Shown here piece after piece: positions 31,499 through 40,167 of a stretch of 48,007 nucleotides of DNA (position 1 is the first letter of the stretch; every line of letters starts with the position of its first letter). Origin of the DNA: a bacterium (lineage in GTDB: Bacteria > Sysuimicrobiota > Sysuimicrobiia > Sysuimicrobiales > Segetimicrobiaceae); contig DASSXJ010000233.1 in the NCBI GenBank assembly GCA_035703895.1, forward strand, positions 1-48,007, read 5' to 3'. The translations under genes and the position numbers were made by a program. Under the pieces are notes generated by a model, which did not search any database, was not told the DNA's origin, and was given only the letters and a program-made list of their open reading frames with translations.

Positions 31499-33430
31499 AT
31501 GACCGTTCGGCGTCTCAGGGCGGCCGCCGGCCACGTGCTGGACTGGCTGGTGCTGCTGGGGGTCCTGGGACTCATCGCCAATACGGCGTTCCAGGGACTC
31601 GTCTTTCTGCCGGAGACCGGGTTCCCGAGCCGGGTACCGCTGGCCGCCTTTGAACGGATGACGGCGCTCGTTGGTGCGGGCGCGCTCGTGCGGTGGCTGG
31701 TCCTCGGCGGGCGGGTCCTGCCGGGTGCGCTGTTGTGGGGCCTCTCCGCAGTCACGGCGCTCGGAGTGCTGGCGCTTGCGACCTCGACCGACCTCTACGG
31801 GACGCGGGACGCGGTGCTCTTCCTCGCATCCGTGGTCGTGGTGGCGCTCACCGTCATGATCGCGGCGACGGACGGCGTAAAGACACGGGTCTTCCTCGTC
31901 GGGCTCCTGCTGGTGAGCCTCGGCGAATCGATCATCGGGCTGGCCCAGTACGCGGGCGGTGTGGCCACGCCCGTCTACTGGCTCAGCCGCGCCTTCGCCG
32001 GAGCGATCCGTACCCGCATCCACGGAACCCTCACCAATCCGAATGTGCTCGCCGGTTTCCTGCTCATTGGCATCGGCGCGACCGCGCTTCTCGCAGTGGA
32101 TCTCGCGGGGAGGAGACGGCTCTTTCTCCTCGCGGCGCTGTGCGTAGAGATCGCCGCCCTTGCGCTCACGTACTCACGCGGAGGGTACGCGGGCCTCGCC
32201 GCGTTTGCGATCCTGGGTGCGGCGCTCCTCTGGCCCGTCCGCCGGCGTGCGTGGCCCGTCTGGCTCACCATCGCCGTGATCGCCGCCGCGGCCGCGCTCG
32301 CGCTCCCGTCGGTGGGCCTGCGGGCCGGAAGCGTCACGCTCGACGAAGGCGACACCGCCCAGAGCCGCCTGTTCATCTGGCGAACGGCGATCCGGATGTG
32401 GGAGACCCACCGCCTCTGGGGCACGGGGCTCGGGTCGTTCAACGCCGCATATCCCCCCTTCCGACCGCTGGGAGTGATGACCACCTACGCGGCGCTCAGG
32501 ATCCCCGGCTCGGCCCACAACGACTACCTGCAGGTGATCGCCGAAACCGGCCTAGCCGGCGCGGGCCTCATTGTCTTCGCGATGGCCTGGGGAGTGTGGC
32601 GGGCAGCCCGCCGGTATCGGGCCGGCGGTGATGGCGATCGAATCTGGCTCGGCACGTGGGCCGCGTCGATCGGGGGCGTGGGGGTCGTGAGCCTCGCCAA
32701 CTCCACGATCACCGTCATCCCGAGCGCCGTCATGGTGGCGGCATTGACCGCGGCCGTTGCCGCCCACGTAACCCTGGAACATCCTCCGCTCCGATTCGAC
32801 AAACGCCTCTTGTCGCTGCCGCTCGCCGCCGCGCTGATAGCGATCCCTCCGCTGCTCTCACCACTGATGCAGAGTTCGGCCTATCGCGAGGAAGCGGGCC
32901 GCGACGTCAGGGCGGGCCGATACGCCGATGCCGTGGAAGCGTTCCGCCGGGCCGCCGCGGCCGATCCGCTCAACGGCGACCTCCTGCCGTACTTCGGGGA
33001 TCTCATGGCCGACCTCTACCTGCGCCGAATCGACACCAGCCTGGGACCCTGGCAGGCGGCCAGAGCGGAAGCGGCGGCGCTGTACGAGCAGGCCGAGCGG
33101 GTGAGCCCATGGGACGGCTATCCACGCGCCGCACTGGGGAGGCTCCGCCGAGCGGAAGGGTGGTATGCGGATGCGGTCGCGGCGTTCCAAGACGCGATCG
33201 CCCTCGATCCGTACTCCCCCCGGTACCGTCTCTGGCTCGGAGAGACGTTTGCGGAGATGGGAGACAGACGCTGGGCCGCGGAGCAACTTCGGGAGGCCGT
33301 GCGGCTCTACCCGATCGAGATGCTCGTCATCGAGCGCCACGAAGGCCACAGCGCGTGGTATAGGCAAGACCAAACCGACCTAGCCCAGGCCCACCGGCTC
33401 CTGAGCCGGGTCGGCGCGATGGCTCCCTAG
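31499..33430 (+). CDS. O-antigen ligase/polymerase (Wzy_C) with C-terminal TPR repeats
   Basis: 643-residue multi-pass membrane protein with about 12 hydrophobic segments (residues 10-450). The Wzy_C hallmark loop is present: HGTLTNPNVLAGFLL, then SRLFIWRTAIRMWETHRLWG, GTGLGSFNAAYPPF and SAHNDYLQVIAETGLAGAG. Residues about 470-640 carry TPR repeats (RAGRYADAVEAFRRAAAADP, ADAVAAFQDAIALDP). The fusion is common in large uncharacterised ligases or polymerases of surface glycans. ATG 31499 lies 10 bases after the SDR stop with a weak SD; ATG 31445 overlaps the SDR gene. Its stop is 4 bases from the convergent XDH gene. Confidence 0.88.
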   Translation: MTVRRLRAAAGHVLDWLVLLGVLGLIANTAFQGLVFLPETGFPSRVPLAAFERMTALVGAGALVRWLVLGGRVLPGALLWGLSAVTALGVLALATSTDLYGTRDAVLFLASVVVVALTVMIAATDGVKTRVFLVGLLLVSLGESIIGLAQYAGGVATPVYWLSRAFAGAIRTRIHGTLTNPNVLAGFLLIGIGATALLAVDLAGRRRLFLLAALCVEIAALALTYSRGGYAGLAAFAILGAALLWPVRRRAWPVWLTIAVIAAAAALALPSVGLRAGSVTLDEGDTAQSRLFIWRTAIRMWETHRLWGTGLGSFNAAYPPFRPLGVMTTYAALRIPGSAHNDYLQVIAETGLAGAGLIVFAMAWGVWRAARRYRAGGDGDRIWLGTWAASIGGVGVVSLANSTITVIPSAVMVAALTAAVAAHVTLEHPPLRFDKRLLSLPLAAALIAIPPLLSPLMQSSAYREEAGRDVRAGRYADAVEAFRRAAAADPLNGDLLPYFGDLMADLYLRRIDTSLGPWQAARAEAAALYEQAERVSPWDGYPRAALGRLRRAEGWYADAVAAFQDAIALDPYSPRYRLWLGETFAEMGDRRWAAEQLREAVRLYPIEMLVIERHEGHSAWYRQDQTDLAQAHRLLSRVGAMAP

Positions 33431-33434
33431 CGGG

Positions 33435-35738
33435 TCATTCTACGCGACCGAGCGCCCGGAGCACCCTCAACGGCGTGATCGGCAGTTCGGTGATGCGCAC
33501 ACCGATCGCGTTCGCGACCGCGTTGGCGATCGCCGCCGCGGTCGGAATGATCGGTGGCTCGCCCACGCCCTTCACCCCGAGGTTATTGGCTATCGGATCG
33601 GGGATGTTGACCGCGAGCGCATCGATCTCCGGCAGCATGGACAGCCGCGGCACCGCGTACGCGTCGAAGCCCAAATCGAGGACATTCCCTGTCTCAGGAT
33701 CGGTGGCGTGGTCCTCGCTGAGCCCGAATCCCAGTCCCTGGATCACGCCGCCGTGGATCTGGCTGGTGTACTGGAGCGGGTTGATCACCCGGCCAACGTC
33801 GTGGCACGCCGCGATCTTGAGGACGGTCACCCCGCCGGTCTCGGTATCGACCTCGACTTCAGCGAACTGCGCGCCCCACGTGCGAATCGTGACGTCGCTC
33901 GGGTTCGCGCCGCGGAATCCGCGCCCGGTGATGGTGAAGTTCCCCATCCGCGCGGTGAGTTCGGCGATGGAGATCTTCCGGTCGGGAACGCCGGCCACGT
34001 GGAGGTGGCCGGCGGCGAGCCTGACGTCGGTCGGCGCGGCTTCGAGCACCGAGGCGGCGGCATCGATGAGGTGCCGGCGCGCCTCCTCCACGGCCATGCG
34101 GACCGCCGGCCCGCACGAGGAGATCGTCTGGCTGCCCGCGGAGAGGGGGCTGTACGGAAAGTCGGTGTCGCCGAGGGCCACCGTGATGCGGTCGACCGGC
34201 AGGCTCAACACCTCGGCGGCGATCTGGGTGAGCGCCGTCTTGGCACCGGTCCCGATATCCTGCGTGCCGATCCGCACCTCGGCGGTCCCGTCCACGTTCA
34301 GCCGCACCTCGGCGTAGGCCGGAGGCGAGCCCGCCCCGCCCCATAACTGGCTGGCCATCCCGATCCCGCGATGCGTCCGTCCGTCGCGCACCGGGTGCGC
34401 AGGGGTGGGAGCGCGCCGCGTCCACCCGATCGAGCGCGCGCCGAGCTGGTAGGCTTCGCGGAGGAACTTGCTCGAGTACGGCCGCTGCTGCACCTGGTCC
34501 TCTTCCGCGAAGTTCCGCAGCCGGAGGTCCATCGGATCCATCCCGAGCCGGTCGGCCAGCGCTTCCATCGCGCACTCCAGCCCGACCGTGGCCTCGACAT
34601 ATCCGGGGGCGCGGAACGCCGCGGCCGGGCCGGTATGCGTGTAGACCGAGGCCGTGTCCGTCCGCACGTTCGGGCAGGCATACAGCTCTTTCGGAGGGCC
34701 CGAGAGGGGCGTGGAGATGGCGCGGTAGGCGCCCACATTCGACAGCCCCCAGTAGTCGATCGCCGTCAACGTACCGTCCCGCCGCGCGCCCAAGCGAATC
34801 CGCTGGACGCTGCTCGGCCGCTTGCCCGCCGCCTGGCTCTCCTCGATGCGCGTGAAGACGATCCGCACGGGCCGGCCGAGCGCGCGGGACGCGAGCGCGG
34901 CGATCACCGTGTACTTCCCGGCGTTGTTCTTGCTGCCAAACCCGCCGCCCATAAATGGGCTCAGCACCCGGACTCTATCCATCGCCACCCCAAGCGCTGC
35001 GGCGACCTGGCGGCGCACCCCGAAGATGTGCTGGGTGGAGTCCCACACGGTCAAGCGGTCGGCTGACCAGTCGACCACCGACCCATGGGTCTCCATACTG
35101 TGGTGGAGCTGGTCGGGGGTGCGCGCGGTGAGCTCCACCGTCACCTCCGCCTGCGCCAGTCCCTGATCCACGTCTCCGCGCTCGTACCGCTCGGGCGCCC
35201 CCCCGAGGATGTTCCCGCCGGGATGGACCTGGACCGCCCCCGGCCGGAGAGCGGCTTCCGCGTCCACGACGTGGGGAAGGACCTCGTACTCCACCTCGAG
35301 GAGGTCGACCGCGTCGCGCGCGGCATCGGCATCGTCGGCGACGACCACCGCCACCTCGTCCCCGACGTACCGGAGCTCCGGGTCGAATATCCAGCTCATG
35401 CCGTTCCACCACTTGATCTTGGGCGCGTTCGTGTGGCACAGCACGGCGCGCACGCCGGGTGCGCGCTCGGCCTGACGCGTCTCGATCCGGGTGATGCGCG
35501 CGTGCGCGTGCGGACTGCGCAGCATCACGCCGTGGAGCATGCCCGCGGGCTGGAGATCGGTGGTGAAGGAAGCCCGGCCCCCCACCCGATCACGGCCGTC
35601 CACCCGGAGCACCGGCGTTCCCACGACGGTGAAGCGCTCGTCGGCCGGCCAAACGGGGAGATCGTCCCCTTCGATGACGACGTCGCGCTCCTCGATGCGG
35701 CCCTCAAACTCGATCTTTTGCTTGACGATCCGCGGCAT
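33435..35738 (-). CDS. Xanthine dehydrogenase family molybdopterin-binding subunit
   Basis: 767 residues. VGTPVLRVDGRDRVGGRASF at the start, GGGFGSKNNAGKYTVIAALA, the loop AAFRAPGYVEATVG (XDH/aldehyde-oxidase type AFRAPG), AGSQTISSCG and the catalytic-Glu motif KGVGEPPIIPTAAA. The loop separates it from the CoxL-like protein at 7727. Forms an operon with the 2Fe-2S subunit 3 bases upstream. The FAD-binding medium subunit is absent, so electrons may leave directly from the iron-sulfur subunit to a carrier, as in two-subunit isoquinoline oxidoreductase-type enzymes. Substrate unknown: aldehyde or N-heterocycle. Confidence 0.93.
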   Translation of the reverse strand: MPRIVKQKIEFEGRIEERDVVIEGDDLPVWPADERFTVVGTPVLRVDGRDRVGGRASFTTDLQPAGMLHGVMLRSPHAHARITRIETRQAERAPGVRAVLCHTNAPKIKWWNGMSWIFDPELRYVGDEVAVVVADDADAARDAVDLLEVEYEVLPHVVDAEAALRPGAVQVHPGGNILGGAPERYERGDVDQGLAQAEVTVELTARTPDQLHHSMETHGSVVDWSADRLTVWDSTQHIFGVRRQVAAALGVAMDRVRVLSPFMGGGFGSKNNAGKYTVIAALASRALGRPVRIVFTRIEESQAAGKRPSSVQRIRLGARRDGTLTAIDYWGLSNVGAYRAISTPLSGPPKELYACPNVRTDTASVYTHTGPAAAFRAPGYVEATVGLECAMEALADRLGMDPMDLRLRNFAEEDQVQQRPYSSKFLREAYQLGARSIGWTRRAPTPAHPVRDGRTHRGIGMASQLWGGAGSPPAYAEVRLNVDGTAEVRIGTQDIGTGAKTALTQIAAEVLSLPVDRITVALGDTDFPYSPLSAGSQTISSCGPAVRMAVEEARRHLIDAAASVLEAAPTDVRLAAGHLHVAGVPDRKISIAELTARMGNFTITGRGFRGANPSDVTIRTWGAQFAEVEVDTETGGVTVLKIAACHDVGRVINPLQYTSQIHGGVIQGLGFGLSEDHATDPETGNVLDLGFDAYAVPRLSMLPEIDALAVNIPDPIANNLGVKGVGEPPIIPTAAAIANAVANAIGVRITELPITPLRVLRALGRVE

Positions 35739-35741
35739 CGG

Positions 35742-36221
35742 TCATCCATCCTTCCGGCGGCCGGTCTCGCGCGCGGCCAGGGCCGCGGCCTGAATGCGGA
35801 GTTGCGCGCCGCACCGGCAGACGTTCCCGTCCACGGCCCGCCGGATCTCCTCCGCGGAGGCCTGCGGATGCCGGCGGAAGAGACCGCGGAGCGCCATGAT
35901 CTGTCCCGGGGTGCAGAACCCACACTGAAATGCGTCGTGCTCGATGAACGCGGCGAGAAGCGGATCCGAATCCTGGGCCGCCGCCTCGATAGTCTCGACG
36001 GTCCGCCCGTCGGCCTGGACTCCCAGGAAGAGACACGACAGCACGGCGCGTCCGTCGACCAGCACGGTGCAGGCGCCGCATGTGCCAATGCTGCATCCTT
36101 CCTTGGTGCCGGTCAGGTGGAGATCGTCGCGGAGCACTTGCAACAACGTGCGGCGGGGCGGGGAGGCGAGCTCGTGCGCCCGACCATTGATGACGCACTG
36201 AATCCGGTGCGGTGAGTTCAC
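35742..36221 (-). CDS. 2Fe-2S subunit of a molybdenum hydroxylase
   Basis: 159 residues. Plant-ferredoxin-type cluster CSIGTCGAC with a following LSC, and the second alpha-helical cluster QCGFCTPG plus NVCRCGA, the two-cluster layout of CoxS/XdhC small subunits. N-terminal VINGRAHELASPPRRTLLQVLRDDL is standard. It passes electrons from the Mo centre of the large subunit encoded 3 bases downstream. No signal peptide. Confidence 0.95.
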   Translation of the reverse strand: MNSPHRIQCVINGRAHELASPPRRTLLQVLRDDLHLTGTKEGCSIGTCGACTVLVDGRAVLSCLFLGVQADGRTVETIEAAAQDSDPLLAAFIEHDAFQCGFCTPGQIMALRGLFRRHPQASAEEIRRAVDGNVCRCGAQLRIQAAALAARETGRRKDG

Positions 36222-36381
36222 GGCATCCTCCGAACCAAGTGTGTGGGGACGACGTTCAGGATTCGGCTCCTCGTCCCGCGGGTCCTCCGGAGCGGAATCG
36301 GCGTTCCCTACGAGACGTTACGCCAGGGGAACGGCTCAAGCCTGGTTGGTGATTCCGGAGATCAGAAAAAAGGAGGCTGCG

Positions 36382-36594
36382 ATGGCCGATGTGACGATCA
36401 CCCCGCTCGACAACGGACCATATCTCGTGAAGGGTCCCGTGAAGATCATCGACACGGATGGGACGACGTATGAAGTAAAGAAGGAAACCGTCGCGCTGTG
36501 CCGGTGCGGAGGATCGGTGTCGAAGCCGTTCTGCGACGGGACCCACAGCAAGATCGGGTTCGCGGCCGCGAATCGGGCCGTCAAGGGCGGATAG
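36382..36594 (+). CDS. CDGSH-type iron-sulfur protein
   Basis: 70 residues, one CDGSH domain. Ligands C40-x-C42-x8-C51-D-G-T-H55 match the 3Cys-1His 2Fe-2S site of mitoNEET-type proteins, with Thr in place of Ser. SD AGGAGG (36371-36376) lies 5 bases before the ATG. The leader before it, an A-run joined to GGAGGC, is nearly repeated before the thioredoxin-like gene at 38207. Possible electron or cluster carrier; 9 bases upstream of the DUF971 gene. Confidence 0.92.
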   Translation: MADVTITPLDNGPYLVKGPVKIIDTDGTTYEVKKETVALCRCGGSVSKPFCDGTHSKIGFAAANRAVKGG

Positions 36595-36603
36595 CTCCGG
36601 TCG

Positions 36604-36957
36604 ATGGCACGGACGCCCACGCCGGTTGAGATCACGCAGGAGCTTCCCGGGCACCTGGTGATGGTGTGGGATGACGGGCATCGCAGCCGTCACGCCTTTC
36701 GGACGCTGCGGGAGCGGTGTCCGTGCGCGCTGTGCGTGGACGAGTGGACGGGCGAAGGCCGGCTCGATCCATCGACGGTCTCCGACGAGATTCACCCGAA
36801 AGAGGTCGGGCGGGTCGGGGCGTACGCGCTCAGGTTTACGTGGTCGGATGGCCACTTGACCGGGATCTACACCTATAAGTTCCTGCGCGAGATCTGCGAG
36901 TGCGAGATCTGCGCGCGGACCCGGGCAGGGGGCGCCTCGGGCCGGTCGCGGTCCTGA
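36604..36957 (+). CDS. DUF971 / gamma-butyrobetaine hydroxylase-like N-terminal domain protein
   Basis: 117 residues. CPCALCVDEWTG, EVGRVGAYALRFTWSDGH and TGIYTYKFLREICECEIC fit the DUF971 family, whose members bind zinc or iron-sulfur centres and are linked to iron-sulfur biogenesis in some bacteria. It has six cysteines: C39, C41 and C44 in the first motif and three near the C-terminus. Nine bases after the CDGSH gene, so both would be co-expressed; a joint role in iron-sulfur handling is inferred. Confidence 0.88.
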   Translation: MARTPTPVEITQELPGHLVMVWDDGHRSRHAFRTLRERCPCALCVDEWTGEGRLDPSTVSDEIHPKEVGRVGAYALRFTWSDGHLTGIYTYKFLREICECEICARTRAGGASGRSRS

Positions 36958-38091
36958 TCAGCGCAGCGCGTACCGCCGGACGGCCTCCGGATCCAGATCG
37001 AGCCCGAGGCCCGCGCCCTGGGGGAGGGGGATCTGCCCTTCGGTGGGCGACGGGAACGGCGCCGTGAAGATGTCCCGAAGCGGGTTCTGAATGTACGCGG
37101 TCCCCATGTACTCGTACGTGTAGAAGTTCGGCGCGGCGGCGGCGAGGTGCAGGGACGCCAGGTGGGCGATCCCACCGCTGAAGCCCGTATGGGGCGCGTA
37201 GAGCAGGTTGTGCGCGTGGGCCATCGCCCACAACCGGCGCGCCGCGGTGATGCCGCCGATCCGGGCGACCTCGGGTTGGAGCACATCCACACAGCCACGG
37301 GAGATGAGATCCCGAAACCCAAACAGCCCGAACTCGGTTTCGCCCGCGGCCAACGGCACCCGGACCGACCGGCGCAGATGCGCGTACCCGTCCACATCGT
37401 CCGCCGGAACCGGCTCCTCGAGCCACGCGACGTTGAGCTCCTCGAGTTGCCGGCCCACGCGGATCGCCGTTCCCACGTCGTACGCTCCGTTGGCGTCGAG
37501 CATGATCTCCACCTCCGGGCCGACCGCGTCGCGAATCGCGCGCACCGTCCGCACGTCGGCGTGGTGGCCGCCGCGGGCGGCCGGCCAGCCCACCTGTACC
37601 TTGATCGCGGCGTGCCCGTGCGCGACGAGCACCCGCGCTTCCTCCGCCATCCGTGGGATCTCATCGAAGTAGACCTTCGAGACATAATAGCGGACACGGT
37701 CGCGCCCCGCGCCGCCCAGGAACTTGTACAGCGGTTTGCCGACCGAGCGGGCGAGGAGATCCCACAGGGCAATATCGATCCCGCTCATCGCTTCGACGAC
37801 GAACCCGCGGGAATGGCCCCACCGCCTGAGCAACGTGAGCATCTCATCCCAGAGACCTTCGACATCCCAGGGGTCGCGGCCGATCAGGGCGGGCGCGAGC
37901 AGGCGGTCGACGATGGTGGTCACGACCTCCGGGGCGCGACGAACGATGCACTCGCCGATCCCCGTCAGTCCGTCGTCGGTCCGCACGGTCACGAGCGTCG
38001 CGTAAAATGTGGCGAAGGTGCCGATCGAAAACTCCACCGGCCGGGGCGGCGCGGCCGCAAGCGGCGTCGCGGTGATCGAGGCAATCTTCAC
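36958..38091 (-). CDS. Enolase-superfamily enzyme (mandelate racemase / muconate lactonising type)
   Basis: About 377 residues from GTG 38091, chosen because VKIASITATP matches the family start; ATG 38139 or GTG 38169 would add 16 or 26 residues. Metal ligands appear as D199 (LDANGAY), E225 (WLEEPV) and E251 (AGETEFG). The second half-barrel base is K164 in KVQ, where mandelate racemase-type enzymes usually have KxK. H301 (APHTGFSGG) could serve as the acid/base on the opposite face. It may therefore be a sugar-acid dehydratase or a racemase acting from one side only. It abuts the stop of the DUF971 gene. Confidence 0.87.
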   Translation of the reverse strand: MKIASITATPLAAAPPRPVEFSIGTFATFYATLVTVRTDDGLTGIGECIVRRAPEVVTTIVDRLLAPALIGRDPWDVEGLWDEMLTLLRRWGHSRGFVVEAMSGIDIALWDLLARSVGKPLYKFLGGAGRDRVRYYVSKVYFDEIPRMAEEARVLVAHGHAAIKVQVGWPAARGGHHADVRTVRAIRDAVGPEVEIMLDANGAYDVGTAIRVGRQLEELNVAWLEEPVPADDVDGYAHLRRSVRVPLAAGETEFGLFGFRDLISRGCVDVLQPEVARIGGITAARRLWAMAHAHNLLYAPHTGFSGGIAHLASLHLAAAAPNFYTYEYMGTAYIQNPLRDIFTAPFPSPTEGQIPLPQGAGLGLDLDPEAVRRYALR

Positions 38092-38206
38092 GGACCCGGT
38101 ATTCGGGACCCGCGGACCCCTCTCCTCGGCGGTGCGCATGAAATACCCCGGGACCGCCGGGGCGTTCACCTCATCAGACCGTGACCAGAAAAAAAGGAGG
38201 CGAGGG

Positions 38207-38767
38207 ATGGAGTGGGGCAGGGTCTTTGCCGACGCACTCAGTTACCAGGACTTCCTGACTAAGCATGGGACCCCAGACCAGCAGAAGCGCTGGCAGGGCG
38301 TGTACGACGCCGTGGCCCTCACGGGCGACCAGCGAGAATTGCTGACCGGGTTTGTCCGCGAGATGCACGTCCTGTGCGTTGCGGGAGCCTGGTGCGGCGA
38401 CTGCGTGAATCAATGCCCGATCCTCGAGCGGATCGCCGAGCAGACCCCGCGGGTCGTGGTGCGGTTCGTCGATCGGGACGCCCAGCCGGCCGCGCAAGAC
38501 GCGCTGGTCATGAACGCCGGGAGGAGGGTTCCGGCCGTCATCTTCTTGAGCGAAGACGATTACGAGTGCGGCCGGTACGGAGACCGAACGGTCGCGACGT
38601 ACCGGCAAATGGCCGCCGACAGGCTGGGCCCCGCGTGCCCGACCGGGATCGTGCCCCCTGGTCCCGCCCTCCTCTCCGCGGTCACTGCGGAATGGGTCGC
38701 CCAGTTCGAGCGAATTCAGTTGATGCTCCGCCTCTCCAAGCGGCTCCGGGAGAAGTACGGAGACTGA
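38207..38767 (+). CDS. Thioredoxin-family protein with WCGDC motif
   Basis: 186 residues, no signal peptide. The redox motif W62-C-G-D-C66 is followed by C70; cis-Pro is in RRVPAVIFLSEDD. A helical N-terminal extension of about 50 residues and a C-terminal tail (LMLRLSKRLREKYG) flank the thioredoxin core. CGDC is more like cytoplasmic reductase-type motifs than CGPC. SD AAGGAGG (38194-38200) sits 6 bases before the ATG. It precedes the paa operon by 120 bases, which contain a separate promoter. Confidence 0.88.
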   Translation: MEWGRVFADALSYQDFLTKHGTPDQQKRWQGVYDAVALTGDQRELLTGFVREMHVLCVAGAWCGDCVNQCPILERIAEQTPRVVVRFVDRDAQPAAQDALVMNAGRRVPAVIFLSEDDYECGRYGDRTVATYRQMAADRLGPACPTGIVPPGPALLSAVTAEWVAQFERIQLMLRLSKRLREKYGD

Positions 38768-38816
38768 CTCCCGAAGAGCCGCGCTCGAGTGTGCACTGGT
38801 TTGCGGGGTGGGCGCC

Positions 38817-38845
38817 TTGTGTGTTACCATATGTGACGATAAACT
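38817..38845 (+). promoter_or_regulatory. Predicted promoter of the paaABCD operon
   Basis: TTGTGT (38817-38822), 17-base spacer, TAAACT (38840-38845). It lies in a conspicuously AT-rich patch; predicted start near 38852, 36 bases before the paaA ATG. Confidence 0.6.
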
Positions 38846-38870
38846 CTCGTTGTGCGAAAAAATGTCACAT
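38831..38870. promoter_or_regulatory. Inverted repeat around the paa transcription start, candidate operator
   Basis: ATGTGAC (38831-38837) and GTCACAT (38864-38870) are perfect 7-base inverted copies, 33 bases apart start to start (about three helical turns). One arm is in the promoter spacer and the other just after the predicted start, the layout expected for a repressor site. No regulator gene (PaaX or PaaR type) is in the window. Confidence 0.5.
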
Positions 38871-38887
38871 TGTTAAGAGGACGGGCC

Positions 38888-39826
38888 ATGGCGGAAAATG
38901 TAGGGCCCCATGACGATCCCGAACTCCTTGCGCGGTTCAACACACGCGTGGCATCCGGAGAGCAGATCGAGGCCGGAGAATGGATGCCTGCGGAGTACCG
39001 GTTCGAGGCGCTCCGCCTGATTCAGATGCACGCGAACTCGGAAATCATGGGCGCCCTCCCCGAGCGGGAGTGGATCCCCCGTGCGCCCACGCTCGCCCGG
39101 AAGATGGCCCTGACCGCCAAAGTGCAGGATGAGGTCGGCCACGCCATGCTCCTGTATCGTGTGGCAGAAACCCTCGGCCGGTCGCGCGAGGAGATGTTCG
39201 CCGAGTTGGTAGAGGGACGCTCCCGGTTCCACAACGTGTTCCACTATCCGGCGGAGACGTGGGCGGATGTGGCGATCATCCAGGTGTTCGTCGACGGCGC
39301 CGCGATGCAGACCCAGGGGGCGCTGCGCTCTTGCTCCTACGCGCCCTACGCCCGCGTCCTCAAGCGGATCTGTTATGAAGAGGACTTCCACATCCAGTTG
39401 GGGCTGGACGTCTGGCGGGCCCTCGCGGAAGGCACGCCGCGCCAGCGGGCGATGCTTCAAGACGCCCTCAACCGCTGGTGGACTCCGATCATTCACTTCT
39501 TTGGCATGCCCGACCGGATCTCGCCGCACAGCGAGAAGATGCTCGCGTGGCGGATCAAGGTCAAGTCAAACGAGGAGCTGCGCCAGCAGTTCCTGCGCCG
39601 GTTTGTCCCGATCATCCTCGAGTACGGCCTCGACGTCCCCGATCCCGCCCTCCGGATGGTGGAACCCGAACAGCGATATGTCTACACCGAGCCGGATTGG
39701 GAGGAGCTCAAGCGGGTCGGCCGCAACAACGGGCCGAAGAGCGCCGAGCGGCTCGCGCTCAGGCAGGCGTTCTACCGCCAGCACGCGTGGGTGCGAGACG
39801 CGGTCGCGCACGGGGCGGCTGCGTGA
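38888..39826 (+). CDS. paaA: Phenylacetyl-CoA 1,2-epoxidase subunit PaaA (catalytic)
   Basis: 312 residues, close to E. coli PaaA (309). Ferritin-like di-iron motifs: AKVQDEVGHAMLLYR (E..H) and CYEEDFHIQLGLDVWR (EExxH). WIPRAPTLARKMALTAKVQDE and FFGMPDRISPHSEKMLAWR are diagnostic. It epoxidises the ring of phenylacetyl-CoA or a related CoA thioester with O2. ATG 38888 has SD AGAGG 7 bases upstream; ATG 38852 is 12 codons earlier but lacks one. Its stop overlaps paaB as GTGA. Confidence 0.94.
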   Translation: MAENVGPHDDPELLARFNTRVASGEQIEAGEWMPAEYRFEALRLIQMHANSEIMGALPEREWIPRAPTLARKMALTAKVQDEVGHAMLLYRVAETLGRSREEMFAELVEGRSRFHNVFHYPAETWADVAIIQVFVDGAAMQTQGALRSCSYAPYARVLKRICYEEDFHIQLGLDVWRALAEGTPRQRAMLQDALNRWWTPIIHFFGMPDRISPHSEKMLAWRIKVKSNEELRQQFLRRFVPIILEYGLDVPDPALRMVEPEQRYVYTEPDWEELKRVGRNNGPKSAERLALRQAFYRQHAWVRDAVAHGAAA

Positions 39827-40167
39827 AGGCCGCCGGATCGTGGGAACAGCGCCTCGACGCGCCCCGTGATGTCTGGGCCGTGTTCCTCCAATCGCGGACA
39901 CGCGATCCGCACATCCACGTCGGCGACGTGCACGCGCCCGACGCGGAGATGGCGCTGGTCTTGGCCAAGGAGAACTACGCCCGCCGCGATCCCTGCGTGA
40001 GCCTGTGGGTCGTCCGCGCCGACGAGATCCACGCGACGACGGCCGATGCCGCCGAGATGTTTGACCCCGCGCTCGACAAGAGCTACCGCTTCGGCGGCTC
40101 GTACCGCAAACAACAACAAGTCTACCGGAGCGCCTGGCGGCTGTCGCACCGGGATGAGGATCAGTAG
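39823..40167 (+). CDS. paaB: Phenylacetyl-CoA epoxidase subunit PaaB
   Basis: 114 residues, slightly longer than E. coli PaaB (95). WAVFLQSRTRDPHIHVGDVHAPDAEMALVLA (split 20s) and CVSLWVVRADEIHAT fit the family; the C-terminal KSYRFGGSYRKQQ also matches. Small non-catalytic subunit bridging PaaAC heterodimers. Starts with GTG sharing four bases with paaA. Confidence 0.92.
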   Translation: MKAAGSWEQRLDAPRDVWAVFLQSRTRDPHIHVGDVHAPDAEMALVLAKENYARRDPCVSLWVVRADEIHATTADAAEMFDPALDKSYRFGGSYRKQQQVYRSAWRLSHRDEDQ

